Shown piece after piece: positions 26,545 to 35,833 of a DNA stretch of 64,000 bases. Both the position numbers and the translations under genes were made by a program. The notes beneath the pieces are model-generated. The model did not search any database, was not told where the DNA came from, and saw only the letters and a list, made by a program, of their open reading frames with translations. Within the stretch, counting starts at the first letter, position 1. Each line of letters starts with the position of its first letter. Source of the DNA: Acidobacteriota bacterium (GTDB lineage Bacteria > Acidobacteriota > Terriglobia > Terriglobales > Acidobacteriaceae); the NCBI GenBank assembly GCA_021846985.1, contig JAJZVX010000003.1:124001-188000 (forward strand). Direction: 5' to 3'.

Positions 26545-27846
26545 ATGACCGAAGATGGAGCACATCCCGGTAGCTGGATTCCCACAACGGAAGCGGACCG
26601 CGGTGTTGTACGCACTCAACTGGAGCGGATGCTGGCCAGCCCGCTGTTCCGGAATAGCAGACGATATCCGAGCCTTCTGCGCTTCCTGGTAGAGCAAACT
26701 CTGGCCGGGAACGATGCCCTCCTGAAAGAGCGCACCCTGGGTGTCACCGTCTTCCATCGCGCGCCCGACTACGACACCAATCAGGACACCGTGGTCCGGC
26801 TCACGGCCAGCGAGGTGCGGAAGCGCATCGCGCAATATTATCATCAGCCGGAACACGCCGGAGAACTGCAAATCGACCTGATCCCGGGCACCTACGTACC
26901 GGTGTTCCGGAAAATCGAACCGGCGGCAGTCCGTGCGCCGGCGTCGGATGAAGTGCCCGCTGCCCATCTCGCTCAAGAAAGCAACGGCAGCCCGGTGGCA
27001 GGGCCCAAGCTTCTGCGCACGAAATCGGTTCCAGGCCCCCTTGCTGCGGCCACTGCGCGCCAGTGGGCTGCGTGGATTGTGGGAACGGCTACGGTGGTGG
27101 CTGCCATTCTGGGCACTGTAGCCTGGCGGCAACACGACGAGGCTGAGGCCCGCAGTGCCGAACATCAACTATGGGAGCCCATTCTGCAGGAACCGGAGCA
27201 GGTCCAACTGGTCCTCTCAGACCTTTCAGGGGCAGTCAGCGCGGCAGCCCTGCGCGACCGCGAAGGCGGAGCGGTCTTGGTGCAACTGTTGCAACTGGGC
27301 GAGATGGTGAACTATCGCGATGCGCTGGCTGAGGCGGGCATTGTGGCCTTCCTGGCTCACCACAACAAGCCCTACACGCTGGCCTTGTCCACGCAGGCGA
27401 GTTACCCGGAACTGCAGCGGGGCGCCAGCGTGCTGGTAGGTGGGCTCAGCAACGTCTGGACGATGCGAGTCACTGCGCCTCTGCGCTTCCACTTTGTGCA
27501 GCGCGGCAACACCTTTGTCTACGGCATCGAGGACCGCAAGCACCCGGAACTGGGCGGATGGAACGTCAACATGGCGCAGACCTCCGACCGGGCAGCGGAA
27601 GATTATGCGCTCGTGGCCAGGATCTTTGATCAGACCACGGGCCAGCCTGTCGTGGTGGTTGCGGGACTGGGTGCAAACGGCACCAATGCAGCGGCGGAGT
27701 TCCTGCTGGACCCGGAGCGAGCCGCCGAACTGACCGCGCACGCCCCGCAGAACTGGCAGCGGATGAACATGGAGGCCGTAATCCGCACACAGATTCTCGA
27801 CAACCACGCGGGACCGCCGCACCTGGTGACCTGCGTCTTCTGGTAA
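26545..27846 (+). CDS. Membrane protein with an N-terminal regulator-like domain of a type frequent in Acidobacteriota
   Basis: This 433-aa protein starts with a cytoplasmic domain (about residues 20-120) containing SPLFRNSRRYPSLLRFLVEQTL, FHRAPDYDTNQDTVVRL, EVRKRIAQYYHQPEH and a closing GTYVPVF. This domain type is found on acidobacterial proteins and resembles the winged-helix-like modules on some TPR or cyclase proteins. A single transmembrane segment lies at about residues 174-194, and the remaining 240 residues would be periplasmic. The ATG at 26545 has AAGG upstream. It faces the GH3 gene and is followed by the convergent TonB receptor gene. A sensor or signalling role is inferred; no enzyme motif is seen. 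Confidence 0.6.
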   Translation: MTEDGAHPGSWIPTTEADRGVVRTQLERMLASPLFRNSRRYPSLLRFLVEQTLAGNDALLKERTLGVTVFHRAPDYDTNQDTVVRLTASEVRKRIAQYYHQPEHAGELQIDLIPGTYVPVFRKIEPAAVRAPASDEVPAAHLAQESNGSPVAGPKLLRTKSVPGPLAAATARQWAAWIVGTATVVAAILGTVAWRQHDEAEARSAEHQLWEPILQEPEQVQLVLSDLSGAVSAAALRDREGGAVLVQLLQLGEMVNYRDALAEAGIVAFLAHHNKPYTLALSTQASYPELQRGASVLVGGLSNVWTMRVTAPLRFHFVQRGNTFVYGIEDRKHPELGGWNVNMAQTSDRAAEDYALVARIFDQTTGQPVVVVAGLGANGTNAAAEFLLDPERAAELTAHAPQNWQRMNMEAVIRTQILDNHAGPPHLVTCVFW

Positions 27847-28090
27847 GGGGCGCAGCAGGCGAAGTACGCCGCGCGAACAAGGCTGGCAGGTCCAGATACG
27901 GCAGGGGCTCGTCGCGGTTGGAAAACCGCAAGCGGTGAAGAAGCAGAGCGGCGAAGCACGCGGGCATCATCGCTCCGGCCACCATCCCACAGGAGCATTC
28001 TCTGCTCGAACGGAATGGTGAAGCGGCCGGAGCCCAGCGAAGAGTCGCGCGTGCGTCTGCTACTGCGTGGTGGAGCGTGGGTCTTCGACC

Positions 28091-31000
28091 CTAGAACGAG
28101 AAACGCGTGCCAAACTGAAACTGACGCGGGCTGTTGGCGGTTGAGGTAATCTGCCCAAAGACCGCCGCCTCTGAAGGACTGGACTGCACGGCCGTCATGC
28201 TGGGTACATTGGGCATTCCGAACTGCGGGTGGTTGGCGATGTTGTAGGAGGAGATTTCGAAGCGCAGATCGCGCTCTCCGCCCAGTGAGAAATGCTTGTA
28301 GAGCGAGAGGTCGAGATCGCGGGCGCCCATGGTGCGCACATGGTCGAGATAGGCTGGCGTATTGCCGGGCAGGAAGGGGCTAGAGGGAATCGAGAAGCAC
28401 GCATAGTTGAACCAGGTGGACGTGTTGTGCGGCGCCCCGATCGAGGGGTCGCAACGGAGATTGGGCCTCTGGTTGAAGTAGGAGACACCCGCGCCTACCG
28501 CAGGGGACGCGATAGGAATGCCCGAGCTGACATAAGCGATTCCATTGATGGTCCAGCCGCCGAAGATACTGTTCGCCGCACCGGTAAGGTTTACCGCGCG
28601 CCCCCGCCCAAGAGGGAGATCGTAGGAGACCTGGCCGGTGAATTGATACTTCACATCCTGCGGACTCACCGCGTGCTCGTACTTCAGGTCTTTGGCGTCC
28701 TGCGCGGCCCCGCCATGGGCACCGACGAAGCCGAGCGGCGGGTTGCCGTCATCGGTCATCAGCTTGGCGTAGGTGTATGTCAACAAGGCGGTGAAGTGCT
28801 GTGTGAGACGCTTCTGCACTTTCATCTGCAGTGAGTGGTACTCGGAGTCGCCGCCCGGGTAGCCATGCACGTTAACGCCGTTGCCCGAGCCGTAGCTGCC
28901 GTTGCCAAACTGCGGGAACTGCTGTAGCGACACCCACAGCGGAACCGTGGCGGCGCCATAGTTGGCGTTGGTGGTGGGCAGGATGTTGGCCCATGTGTTC
29001 GGCACCATGGAGCAACTGGGGTTGGAAGTATCGACGCACAGCGATGCGCCGTGGTTGGCGATGGTGGCCAGATCCAGCTGGTTGAAGTCGTACGAGCCAA
29101 GGGGCAGGAAGAGACCGCGGCTGCCCACATAGCCGGCGGAAAGGATGACGCTGTAGGGCAACTGATATTCAAAGCCGAAGTTGAAGTTGTAGGTTGTGGG
29201 CGTGCGCTGGCTGTGAAGCATGGTGTTGAGTGAGGTGCCCAGGTTGTTGGCGTAGCCCGAAGGCGAACTGATGGGCTGCACCACGCCGTTGGGGAATGGA
29301 TTCGAGAGCGAGTAGATGCCCGTGACACTGGGAGCTGGACTGCCCGGAGCAGCCCCCACGCAGGCCGACGTTCCGTTGTAAACCGTGTTGCCGTCGGCGT
29401 TATAGCAAGTGGCGTTCCAGTTGGTCACCGTGGAGTAGCCGTCGCTGTCCAGTGAGGCGCCGCCCACCATTTGAGGGCTGGGGCCATAGTAGAAGCCGGC
29501 TCCGCCGCGCAGGATCAGGCTCTGGGACGCCTGCCACGCGAATCCGAGACGCGGTCCGAGATCCTTCATGTTGGTGGTGAAAGGTGAGCGGTTGCCGCCG
29601 TTTACGTATACCTCCGCGCCGGTGTAGTTGACTCCGCTGGCCGCCGCTGCAATTGCAGGATCGAAGTATTCCAGGCGGTTGTGGCGCTCGGTGCGTCCGC
29701 CGAAGATGTCCCAGCGGAGGCCCATGGTAATCGTGAGGGATTTGGTGGGCTGGTAGGTATCCTCGATAAAGGTTGCGTAGTAGGGGTTGGCCTCGGCCAC
29801 AAAGAGGTCTTTGGTAAAGTTGTAGCTCTCGCTGCCGGGCGTGGAACCCATGCCAATCAGGAACGAGGCGAAGTCGCTGCCACCAAGGGCCGAGGCCACC
29901 GTCTGATCGGTCGCCGTGATGTCGAAAGCGTACGCGCCGGAGGGCGCCGGAGGCTGGCCGACATTGAGGAAGCGCTTCATGTATTCGAAGCCGGTGGAGA
30001 GTACGTGCTTGCCCCAGGTCTTGGTGATGGCGGCGCTCGCGTCGTTGTTTTCGCTGGCATAGATGAAGGTGTTCCAGTTGGCGGTGCCGCCGATGCCGCC
30101 GCCCACATCCCAGAAGTTCACGTACGGCAGCGTCTTATAAACCTCCTGAGCTGCCAGCGATGCGGGGAATCCAAGGGAGGTGATATCAAAGCCGATCTGT
30201 CGCGGATCGCCTCCCTGGTTTTCGTAGTGGCGGGTGAACGAATAGCGGAGCTGCAAAATCGTGGTGGGATTCAAGGTGATGTCGTCAGCCACCAGCACAT
30301 TGCGGCCGTTGGTGACGTTTTGGGCGTAGTTCAGATCCCACATGTTGTTGAAGGCGTTCACTAGCGAGGTATAGAGGCGGTCGAACGAGAAGCGGCCAAA
30401 GATGCGCTGGCGCTCGCTCTTGATCCAGTCCATGCGGATGTCGAAGCGCTGCGCTGTGAAGGGATCCAGGCCCGGGACGTAAAGATTGTTGAGTGCTCCG
30501 GTGGGATCCGAGTCGCAAGTTGCCGCACTGGGATAGTTGCATTTCGGGAAATTCGACAGAAAGGTAACCGCGATCGGATTGGGGTTGATGATCTTGTTGC
30601 CAGGGAACGGCTGGCGGGTGCCGTCAGGATTGTCGGGCAGCAGCGGGTCATAGATCGTGAAGGTATCGCCAGAAAAGTCGCCCGTACGCTCCGGGGTTGT
30701 CGGCACCGTAAAGACGTTGGAGCCGTCGAACTGCTGCTGTTGGGTGGCTTCGTAATCGGCAAAGAAAAACAGCTTGTTGTGAAGGATGGGGCCGCCGATT
30801 GAACCGCCTTCCTGGTAACGGTGGTAGGCAGGGGCCTGGTTTGGCTGCCCGTTCATGATCTGGCTCTGTTTGTTGAAGTACTCGTTCGCCGCCATTATGT
30901 TAGGGCGAAATACGCCAAAAGCGTCGCCGTGGAACTTGTTGGTGCCGGACTTGGTCACGAGGCTGATCACGCCTGCACCGCCGCTCTGGTAGGAGGCCGG

Positions 31001-31744
31001 GGTGTTCTGGGTTTCGACGCGTGTCTCCTGCACGCCGTCTTCGGGAATATCGAGGGCGGGAATGATCGCCCCGGCGTTATTTTCAGCAATGCCCAGTGGA
31101 CTGCCGTCCACCATGTAGTAGACGGAGCCAACAATGGCTCCGTTGATGGTGTAGGAGGAGACATCGACCCCGGGACGACCGCTGGTTATGCTGCCGATCA
31201 CCTGTGAACTGGAGGAGTTGGGGGTGCCGTTGGCAGGCGTAACGCCGGCGCTCAACTGCACCAGATCAAAGACGTTGCGTGTGAGCAGAGGAACGCGGTC
31301 GATGGTCTCCGAGGAGATGAGCTGGCCGACGGTCGAGTTGCTGGTCTCCATCAGAGAGGTGGATTCGCTTACGGTAACCACCTCGCTGACGCTCCCCACC
31401 GGCAGACTGAAGTTCACGGTGGACCCCTGATCGACAGTAACCCGAACGGCTTTGCGCACGACCGTCTGGAACCCATTGGCCGAGGCCGTGATTTGATACG
31501 AGCCTGGGGTAAGAGAAACAAAGGTATAAAGGCCGGCGCCGGTGGTAAGGGTGGAGAGTTTGACTCCGGTTCCCTTCTCTTCGGCGGTGACCTTGGCCGC
31601 TGGAACGATGGCGCCGGTCTGGTCGGTAACCAGACCACTGATGGAACCTCTTCCCGCCTGGGCGCACAGGAGGGAGGGCGAGAGAAGGAGCAAGAAAGAG
31701 CAAAAGATGCAGGCCGCTGCGGCCGGCAGGCGACGGGTGAGCAT
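28091..31744 (-). CDS. Oar-like TonB-dependent outer-membrane receptor 1
   Basis: This 1217-aa protein is an outer-membrane importer of large substrates. Its signal peptide is followed by a carboxypeptidase-regulatory-like domain (GSISGLVTDQTGAIVPAAKV), a plug domain region around ETIDRVPLLTRNVFDLVQLSAGV and a long beta-barrel ending in the aromatic tail FGTRFSF. The first plug blocks and the terminal Phe are typical. I chose the ATG at 31744 because GGAGG lies seven bases before it; the longer frame starts inside the operator. A sigma-70 promoter and a LacI-type operator lie just upstream, and the repressor gene is divergent, so expression is probably induced by a sugar or oligosaccharide. 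Confidence 0.93.
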   Translation of the reverse strand: MLTRRLPAAAACIFCSFLLLLSPSLLCAQAGRGSISGLVTDQTGAIVPAAKVTAEEKGTGVKLSTLTTGAGLYTFVSLTPGSYQITASANGFQTVVRKAVRVTVDQGSTVNFSLPVGSVSEVVTVSESTSLMETSNSTVGQLISSETIDRVPLLTRNVFDLVQLSAGVTPANGTPNSSSSQVIGSITSGRPGVDVSSYTINGAIVGSVYYMVDGSPLGIAENNAGAIIPALDIPEDGVQETRVETQNTPASYQSGGAGVISLVTKSGTNKFHGDAFGVFRPNIMAANEYFNKQSQIMNGQPNQAPAYHRYQEGGSIGGPILHNKLFFFADYEATQQQQFDGSNVFTVPTTPERTGDFSGDTFTIYDPLLPDNPDGTRQPFPGNKIINPNPIAVTFLSNFPKCNYPSAATCDSDPTGALNNLYVPGLDPFTAQRFDIRMDWIKSERQRIFGRFSFDRLYTSLVNAFNNMWDLNYAQNVTNGRNVLVADDITLNPTTILQLRYSFTRHYENQGGDPRQIGFDITSLGFPASLAAQEVYKTLPYVNFWDVGGGIGGTANWNTFIYASENNDASAAITKTWGKHVLSTGFEYMKRFLNVGQPPAPSGAYAFDITATDQTVASALGGSDFASFLIGMGSTPGSESYNFTKDLFVAEANPYYATFIEDTYQPTKSLTITMGLRWDIFGGRTERHNRLEYFDPAIAAAASGVNYTGAEVYVNGGNRSPFTTNMKDLGPRLGFAWQASQSLILRGGAGFYYGPSPQMVGGASLDSDGYSTVTNWNATCYNADGNTVYNGTSACVGAAPGSPAPSVTGIYSLSNPFPNGVVQPISSPSGYANNLGTSLNTMLHSQRTPTTYNFNFGFEYQLPYSVILSAGYVGSRGLFLPLGSYDFNQLDLATIANHGASLCVDTSNPSCSMVPNTWANILPTTNANYGAATVPLWVSLQQFPQFGNGSYGSGNGVNVHGYPGGDSEYHSLQMKVQKRLTQHFTALLTYTYAKLMTDDGNPPLGFVGAHGGAAQDAKDLKYEHAVSPQDVKYQFTGQVSYDLPLGRGRAVNLTGAANSIFGGWTINGIAYVSSGIPIASPAVGAGVSYFNQRPNLRCDPSIGAPHNTSTWFNYACFSIPSSPFLPGNTPAYLDHVRTMGARDLDLSLYKHFSLGGERDLRFEISSYNIANHPQFGMPNVPSMTAVQSSPSEAAVFGQITSTANSPRQFQFGTRFSF

Positions 31745-31771
31745 GAATGAGCCTCCAAAAGAAATTCCTAT

Positions 31772-31787
31772 ATTCAAACGTTTGAAT
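31772..31787. promoter_or_regulatory. LacI-type operator upstream of receptor 1
   Basis: The 16-base perfect palindrome ATTCAAACGTTTGAAT has the CG-centred form of LacI/GalR family operators. It lies 28 bases before the receptor start codon and downstream of the promoter at 31801-31829. A copy of its 14-base core is found at 33086-33099. Confidence 0.85.
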
Positions 31788-31800
31788 TGGTTGCGGAAAC

Positions 31801-31829
31801 AATGTAGGATGATCCCGTTCGACTGTCAA
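31801..31829 (-). promoter_or_regulatory. Sigma-70-type promoter of receptor 1
   Basis: Reading the minus strand, TTGACA (31829-31824) is followed after exactly 17 bases by TACATT (31806-31801). The operator begins 13 bases further on, where a bound repressor would block the start or early elongation. Confidence 0.75.
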
Positions 31830-31957
31830 GAACAAAAATGTGCGCCTTGCGGAAAACGCCCCCTGCCGTGCATCGGGTCTCCGGAGCCGCAAACCGAAAC
31901 GCTGTGGAACAATAGGCTTTCAACGCTCGGCCCTTTTCGTCCCAAGGAGGCTCGCCA

Positions 31958-33052
31958 GTGGTTCAACGGAGGTCAGGGCACGTTACGCTTCTCGATATTG
32001 CGCGCGCCTGCGGTTGTTCGGTCTCAACGGTCTCCATCGTGCTCAGCGAAGCGCCGCTCTCAAAGAACGTCGCCGCGGCGACGCGCGAGCGCGTTCGGGA
32101 GATGGCGCGCCATCTCGGCTATCATCCCGACGCTTATGCGCGCTCGTTGCGCCGCCGGCGCAGCCAGACGATTGCCGTGCTGGCCTACGATCTCTCCGAT
32201 CCCTTCTGCATCCCCCTGGTGCAGGGCATCCAGTCCGGCCTCAAGCCGGCCAGCTATCTGCCTCTGCTCATGGATGCACAGACCAAACGAAAGCTCTTCG
32301 ACAATTATCTGCGCATGATCCTCGAGCGGCGCGCGGAAGCGGTCATCGTAATCGCGAGCTGGATCTTCGAGGAAACCAATCTGCTCGCCGATATCGAGAA
32401 AAACAAGGTTCCCATCGTTATCATCGGGCGCGACCTGACAGAAAAGAAGATCAACTCCATGCTCATCGACAACCAAGCCGGCGGAGCCATGGCGTTTACT
32501 CACCTTGCCACCATGGGCCATCGCCGCATTGCCATCATTCGCGGGCCAGAGGAGCTGCTCGACAGCGCACCACGATGGAAGGGCGTGCAGCAGGCCGCGG
32601 CCCAAGCCGGCGTTGTCATCGATGAGCGCCTGGTGCTGCAACTGCCCAGCCTCACCGATTCGGCTTTTGGATTTGAGGGTGGATTGCGCGCGGCCAGGAA
32701 ATTGCTTGCCGGAAAACAATCGTTTACGGCGGTGCTGGCCTTTGATGATATGACGGCATTAGGGGTCATCCGAGCCCTGAGCGAGGCCGGACGGCGGGTC
32801 CCGGAGGACTGCTCCGTAATCGGCTTTGACGATGTGCTGCCCGCGCGCGTGGCCACACCGGGAATCACCACTGTGCACCAGCCCTTGCACGAGATGGGAT
32901 TGCAGGCGGCCACGTGGGTAATGGAGGAAATCAAGGTGCGGCAGGCAGGAACACAAGGCCGGGTGCGACTAGAGTATGCGCAACCGGAACTGCTGGTGAG
33001 GGCCTCCACGACGAGGGCCGCGGAGGACGGCAAGCGACAGTCACAGGCTTGA
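31958..33052 (+). CDS. LacI-family transcriptional repressor
   Basis: This 364-aa regulator has the N-terminal helix-turn-helix and hinge helix (VTLLDIARACGCSVSTVSIV at residues 9-28, then RARHLGYHPDAYARSLR-like sequence) and a periplasmic-binding-protein-like sensor domain with FDDMTALGVIRALSEAG. Members bind CG-centred palindromes and release them on binding a sugar or sugar phosphate. The GTG at 31958 is preceded by AAGGAGG. Its gene lies between two near-identical palindromes that it most likely recognises, next to the promoters of the receptor gene and of the GH2-permease pair. The inducer is unknown. Confidence 0.95.
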   Translation: MVQRRSGHVTLLDIARACGCSVSTVSIVLSEAPLSKNVAAATRERVREMARHLGYHPDAYARSLRRRRSQTIAVLAYDLSDPFCIPLVQGIQSGLKPASYLPLLMDAQTKRKLFDNYLRMILERRAEAVIVIASWIFEETNLLADIEKNKVPIVIIGRDLTEKKINSMLIDNQAGGAMAFTHLATMGHRRIAIIRGPEELLDSAPRWKGVQQAAAQAGVVIDERLVLQLPSLTDSAFGFEGGLRAARKLLAGKQSFTAVLAFDDMTALGVIRALSEAGRRVPEDCSVIGFDDVLPARVATPGITTVHQPLHEMGLQAATWVMEEIKVRQAGTQGRVRLEYAQPELLVRASTTRAAEDGKRQSQA

Positions 33053-33077
33053 CATCCGTGAGGAAATGGTGGAATAT
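33049..33077 (+). promoter_or_regulatory. Sigma-70-type promoter of the GH2-permease unit
   Basis: TTGACA (33049-33054), overlapping the repressor's stop codon, is followed after 17 bases by GAATAT (33072-33077). The second operator begins nine bases after the -10 element, so it would cover the transcription start. Confidence 0.8.
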
Positions 33078-33085
33078 TCCCTTCA

Positions 33086-33099
33086 TTCAAACGTTTGAA
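33086..33099. promoter_or_regulatory. LacI-type operator upstream of the GH2 gene
   Basis: TTCAAACGTTTGAA is a 14-base perfect palindrome identical to the core of the operator at 31772-31787. It lies about 75 bases before the GH2 start codon, just downstream of the promoter. Confidence 0.85.
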
Positions 33100-33173
33100 C
33101 TAGACACCCGCCGTCATGCCACAGATCCGACAGACCCCAAGATGGCGGTTGCGATGAGGAGGCGCCAAAGCGC

Positions 33174-35825
33174 ATGAAAACGAGGATTGCCTTTTTACTC
33201 TTGCCCTTGGTTCTGTCCCCGCACTGTCTGCGGGCAGAAACGGTTATGCCCCTGCACGATGGCTGGCGCCTGCAATCCGCCTGCCCGGTAAAGGCGGAGG
33301 GAGAAACCGTCAGTACGCCCGCCTTCAAAGACGACGGCTGGCTGAAGACCGCCGTGCCAAGCACGGTGCTGGCCGCACAGGTAGCCGCCGGCGTGGTGCC
33401 CGATCCGTACTTCGGCGACAATCTGCGCAAACTGCCTGGAACCAGCTACCCCGTCGGGCAGAACTTTTCCAATCTGCCCATGTCCGCCGACAGCCCCTAC
33501 GCCTGCGCGTGGTGGTATCGCAAAGCCTTTGTCGCTCCGGCTGCGGCTGCCGCGGGCGAACACTACTGGCTGCTCTTTGGCGGCATCAACTACCGCGGCG
33601 AAGTGTGGTTGAACGGCCACCGCATTGCCGACGGCTCGGAGGTCGCCGGAGCCTATCGCACTTACCGTCTCGACGTAACGGAGTTTCTCGCGCCGGGGAA
33701 AGAAAACGTGCTGGCGGTGAAGGTGACGGCGCCCACGGAGAAGGATCTGGGCATCAACTGGGTGGACTGGAATCCCGCGCCGCCGGACAAGGACATGGGG
33801 CTGTGGGGCGCGGTTGCGCTCGTTGAATCCGGCGCGGTCACGGTGGAGTCGCCGCTGGTCGTTACGCACTTTCCCGATGCCACGCTGGATACAGCCGAAC
33901 TGACCGTATACGCCGAATTGCACAACGCTACGGACAAGACGGTGAAAGGCACAGTGGCGGGCACCGCGGCGGGAGCGCCTTTTGAGCAGGCCGTCGAGCT
34001 GGGGCCGCATGAAGACCGCACCGTGGTCTTTGCGCCGGAGCAGTTTCCCGCACTTCGCATTCACAATCCGAAGCCGTGGTGGCCGTTCCAGATGGGCAAC
34101 GCGCACCTCGAAAAGGTGACGGTGAGCTTCAGCGTGCAGGGCCAGGAGACCGGGGAAAAGAGCGCCGAGTTTGGCATCCGCGAAATCACCTCGGAGCTGA
34201 CCGTGCACGGCAGCCGGCTCTTCCGCGTCAATGGCAAGCCTATTCTCATTCGTGGCGGCGGCTGGTCGCAGGACATGATGCTGCGCACCAACGCGAAGCG
34301 GCTGCGCGATCAGTTCCGCCTCGTACGCGACCTGCGGCTGAACACCATCCGGCTGGAAGGCAAGATGGAGACCGACGACTTCTTCCGGCTGGCGGACGAG
34401 CAGGGCATCCTGGTCATGGCCGGTTGGTGCTGCTGCGACCACTGGGAGCATTGGAAAAGCTGGACTCCAGAAGACCTGCAGATCGCCACGGCTTCGCTGC
34501 GCTCGCAGATGCTGCGGCTGCGCAACCATCCCAGCCTTCTGGTGTGGCTCAATGGCAGCGACAATCCTCCCACGCCCGAGGTGGAGCGCGCCTATCTGCG
34601 GGTGGAAGCCCAGACCCACTGGCCCAATCCGATTCTCAGTTCGGCTACCGGCGCCACAACCACGGTGACGGGCGAGAGCGGCGTCAAGATGACGGGACCG
34701 TACGACTATGTGGCCCCCGGCTACTGGTATCTTGGGCTACGCTACGGCGGGGCCGCGGGATTCAACACGGAAACCAGCCCGGGTCCGGCCATTCCTTCGC
34801 TGGCCAGCCGCAGAAAGTTCCTTCCTGATCCGGAGGCATGGCCGCCCAGCGCGGACTGGAGCCTGCACAATGGCGGCGGCGGGTTTGTGAACCTCAAGGT
34901 CTTTGACGAAGCCATGGAGGCCATCTACGCCAGGCCTGCCTCGGCGGCGCAGTACGAGCGCATCGCGCAGACCATGGAGTACGACTCGGAGCGCGCCATG
35001 TTCGAGGCTTATGCCAAGAACAAGTACGATTCGACGGGCGTGATCCAATGGATGCTGAACAATGCCTGGCCGTCGATGATCTGGCATCTCTACGACTACT
35101 ATCTCGACGCCGGCGGCGGCTACTTTGGCGCCAAGAAGGCCTGCGAGCCTGTACATATCCAGTACTCCTACGACGACCAGTCGATTGTGGCCGTGAACAG
35201 CACCTATGCAGCTGTCAAAGGCCTGCACGCTACCGTCGAAATACACAACCCGGCATGGAAGAAGCTCTACAGCGCGGAAGGAACGGTGGACTTGGCGGCC
35301 GACTCGGCCGAACGCGTCTTTGCGATTCCAGAAAGCCTCTTTGCAGGCGCAGAGCGCACCTTCCTGATCGACCTCACGCTCAAAGACGCGCACGGACAGA
35401 TCGTGAGCCACAACTTCTACTGGGTTCCGGGCATGCTCACAACGTTTGACTGGCAGACGACCGAATACACGCACACGCCGGCGGCGCGGCAGGAAGATCT
35501 CACTGCCCTGGCTAATCTGCCGCCAGCCAGCGTGAGCGCGCATGCGGAAGCAATGACGTCCGCAAAGGGACGCGAGATTCGTGTTCGTCTCGAGAACCAT
35601 TCGCAAATACTGGCCTTCCAGGTGCGCGCAGCTGTGCGGACCAAAGCGGGCGACCTGATTGCTCCGGTGCTCTGGTCGGATAATTGGATTGAGCTGACGC
35701 CAGGCGAAACCACCACGCTTACCGCGCTGCTGCCCGACGAAACAACGGGCGAGCCGGTGGTCGAGGTGGAGGGCTGGAACGTGGCCCCCGTAACGCTGAC
35801 GCCCCAACTTGTGGCTGAAAAATAA
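33174..35825 (+). CDS. Glycoside hydrolase family 2 enzyme, exo-beta-D-glucosaminidase-like
   Basis: This 883-aa secreted enzyme has a signal peptide ending near LRAET, a GH2 sugar-binding domain, an immunoglobulin-like domain and a TIM barrel starting at FRVNGKPILIRGGGW. The acid/base position is occupied by Asp463 in WLNGSDNPP rather than the Asn-Glu pair of most GH2 enzymes, and the nucleophile is Glu533 in FNTETSPGP. This Asp/Glu pairing and the surrounding sequence are characteristic of exo-beta-D-glucosaminidases that act on chitosan oligosaccharides; a beta-mannosidase is the main alternative. AGGAGG lies 11 bases before the ATG, which is rather far. The APC permease gene follows after 8 bases, and both are downstream of a LacI operator. 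Confidence 0.85.
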   Translation: MKTRIAFLLLPLVLSPHCLRAETVMPLHDGWRLQSACPVKAEGETVSTPAFKDDGWLKTAVPSTVLAAQVAAGVVPDPYFGDNLRKLPGTSYPVGQNFSNLPMSADSPYACAWWYRKAFVAPAAAAAGEHYWLLFGGINYRGEVWLNGHRIADGSEVAGAYRTYRLDVTEFLAPGKENVLAVKVTAPTEKDLGINWVDWNPAPPDKDMGLWGAVALVESGAVTVESPLVVTHFPDATLDTAELTVYAELHNATDKTVKGTVAGTAAGAPFEQAVELGPHEDRTVVFAPEQFPALRIHNPKPWWPFQMGNAHLEKVTVSFSVQGQETGEKSAEFGIREITSELTVHGSRLFRVNGKPILIRGGGWSQDMMLRTNAKRLRDQFRLVRDLRLNTIRLEGKMETDDFFRLADEQGILVMAGWCCCDHWEHWKSWTPEDLQIATASLRSQMLRLRNHPSLLVWLNGSDNPPTPEVERAYLRVEAQTHWPNPILSSATGATTTVTGESGVKMTGPYDYVAPGYWYLGLRYGGAAGFNTETSPGPAIPSLASRRKFLPDPEAWPPSADWSLHNGGGGFVNLKVFDEAMEAIYARPASAAQYERIAQTMEYDSERAMFEAYAKNKYDSTGVIQWMLNNAWPSMIWHLYDYYLDAGGGYFGAKKACEPVHIQYSYDDQSIVAVNSTYAAVKGLHATVEIHNPAWKKLYSAEGTVDLAADSAERVFAIPESLFAGAERTFLIDLTLKDAHGQIVSHNFYWVPGMLTTFDWQTTEYTHTPAARQEDLTALANLPPASVSAHAEAMTSAKGREIRVRLENHSQILAFQVRAAVRTKAGDLIAPVLWSDNWIELTPGETTTLTALLPDETTGEPVVEVEGWNVAPVTLTPQLVAEK

Positions 35826-35833
35826 CCGCGCGC

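Noticed and set aside
28079-28091. GGGTC-TTC-GACCC hairpin at the receptor 1 stop codon as terminator
   Set aside because: Only five base pairs, overlaps the stop codon and has no T run in the direction of transcription.
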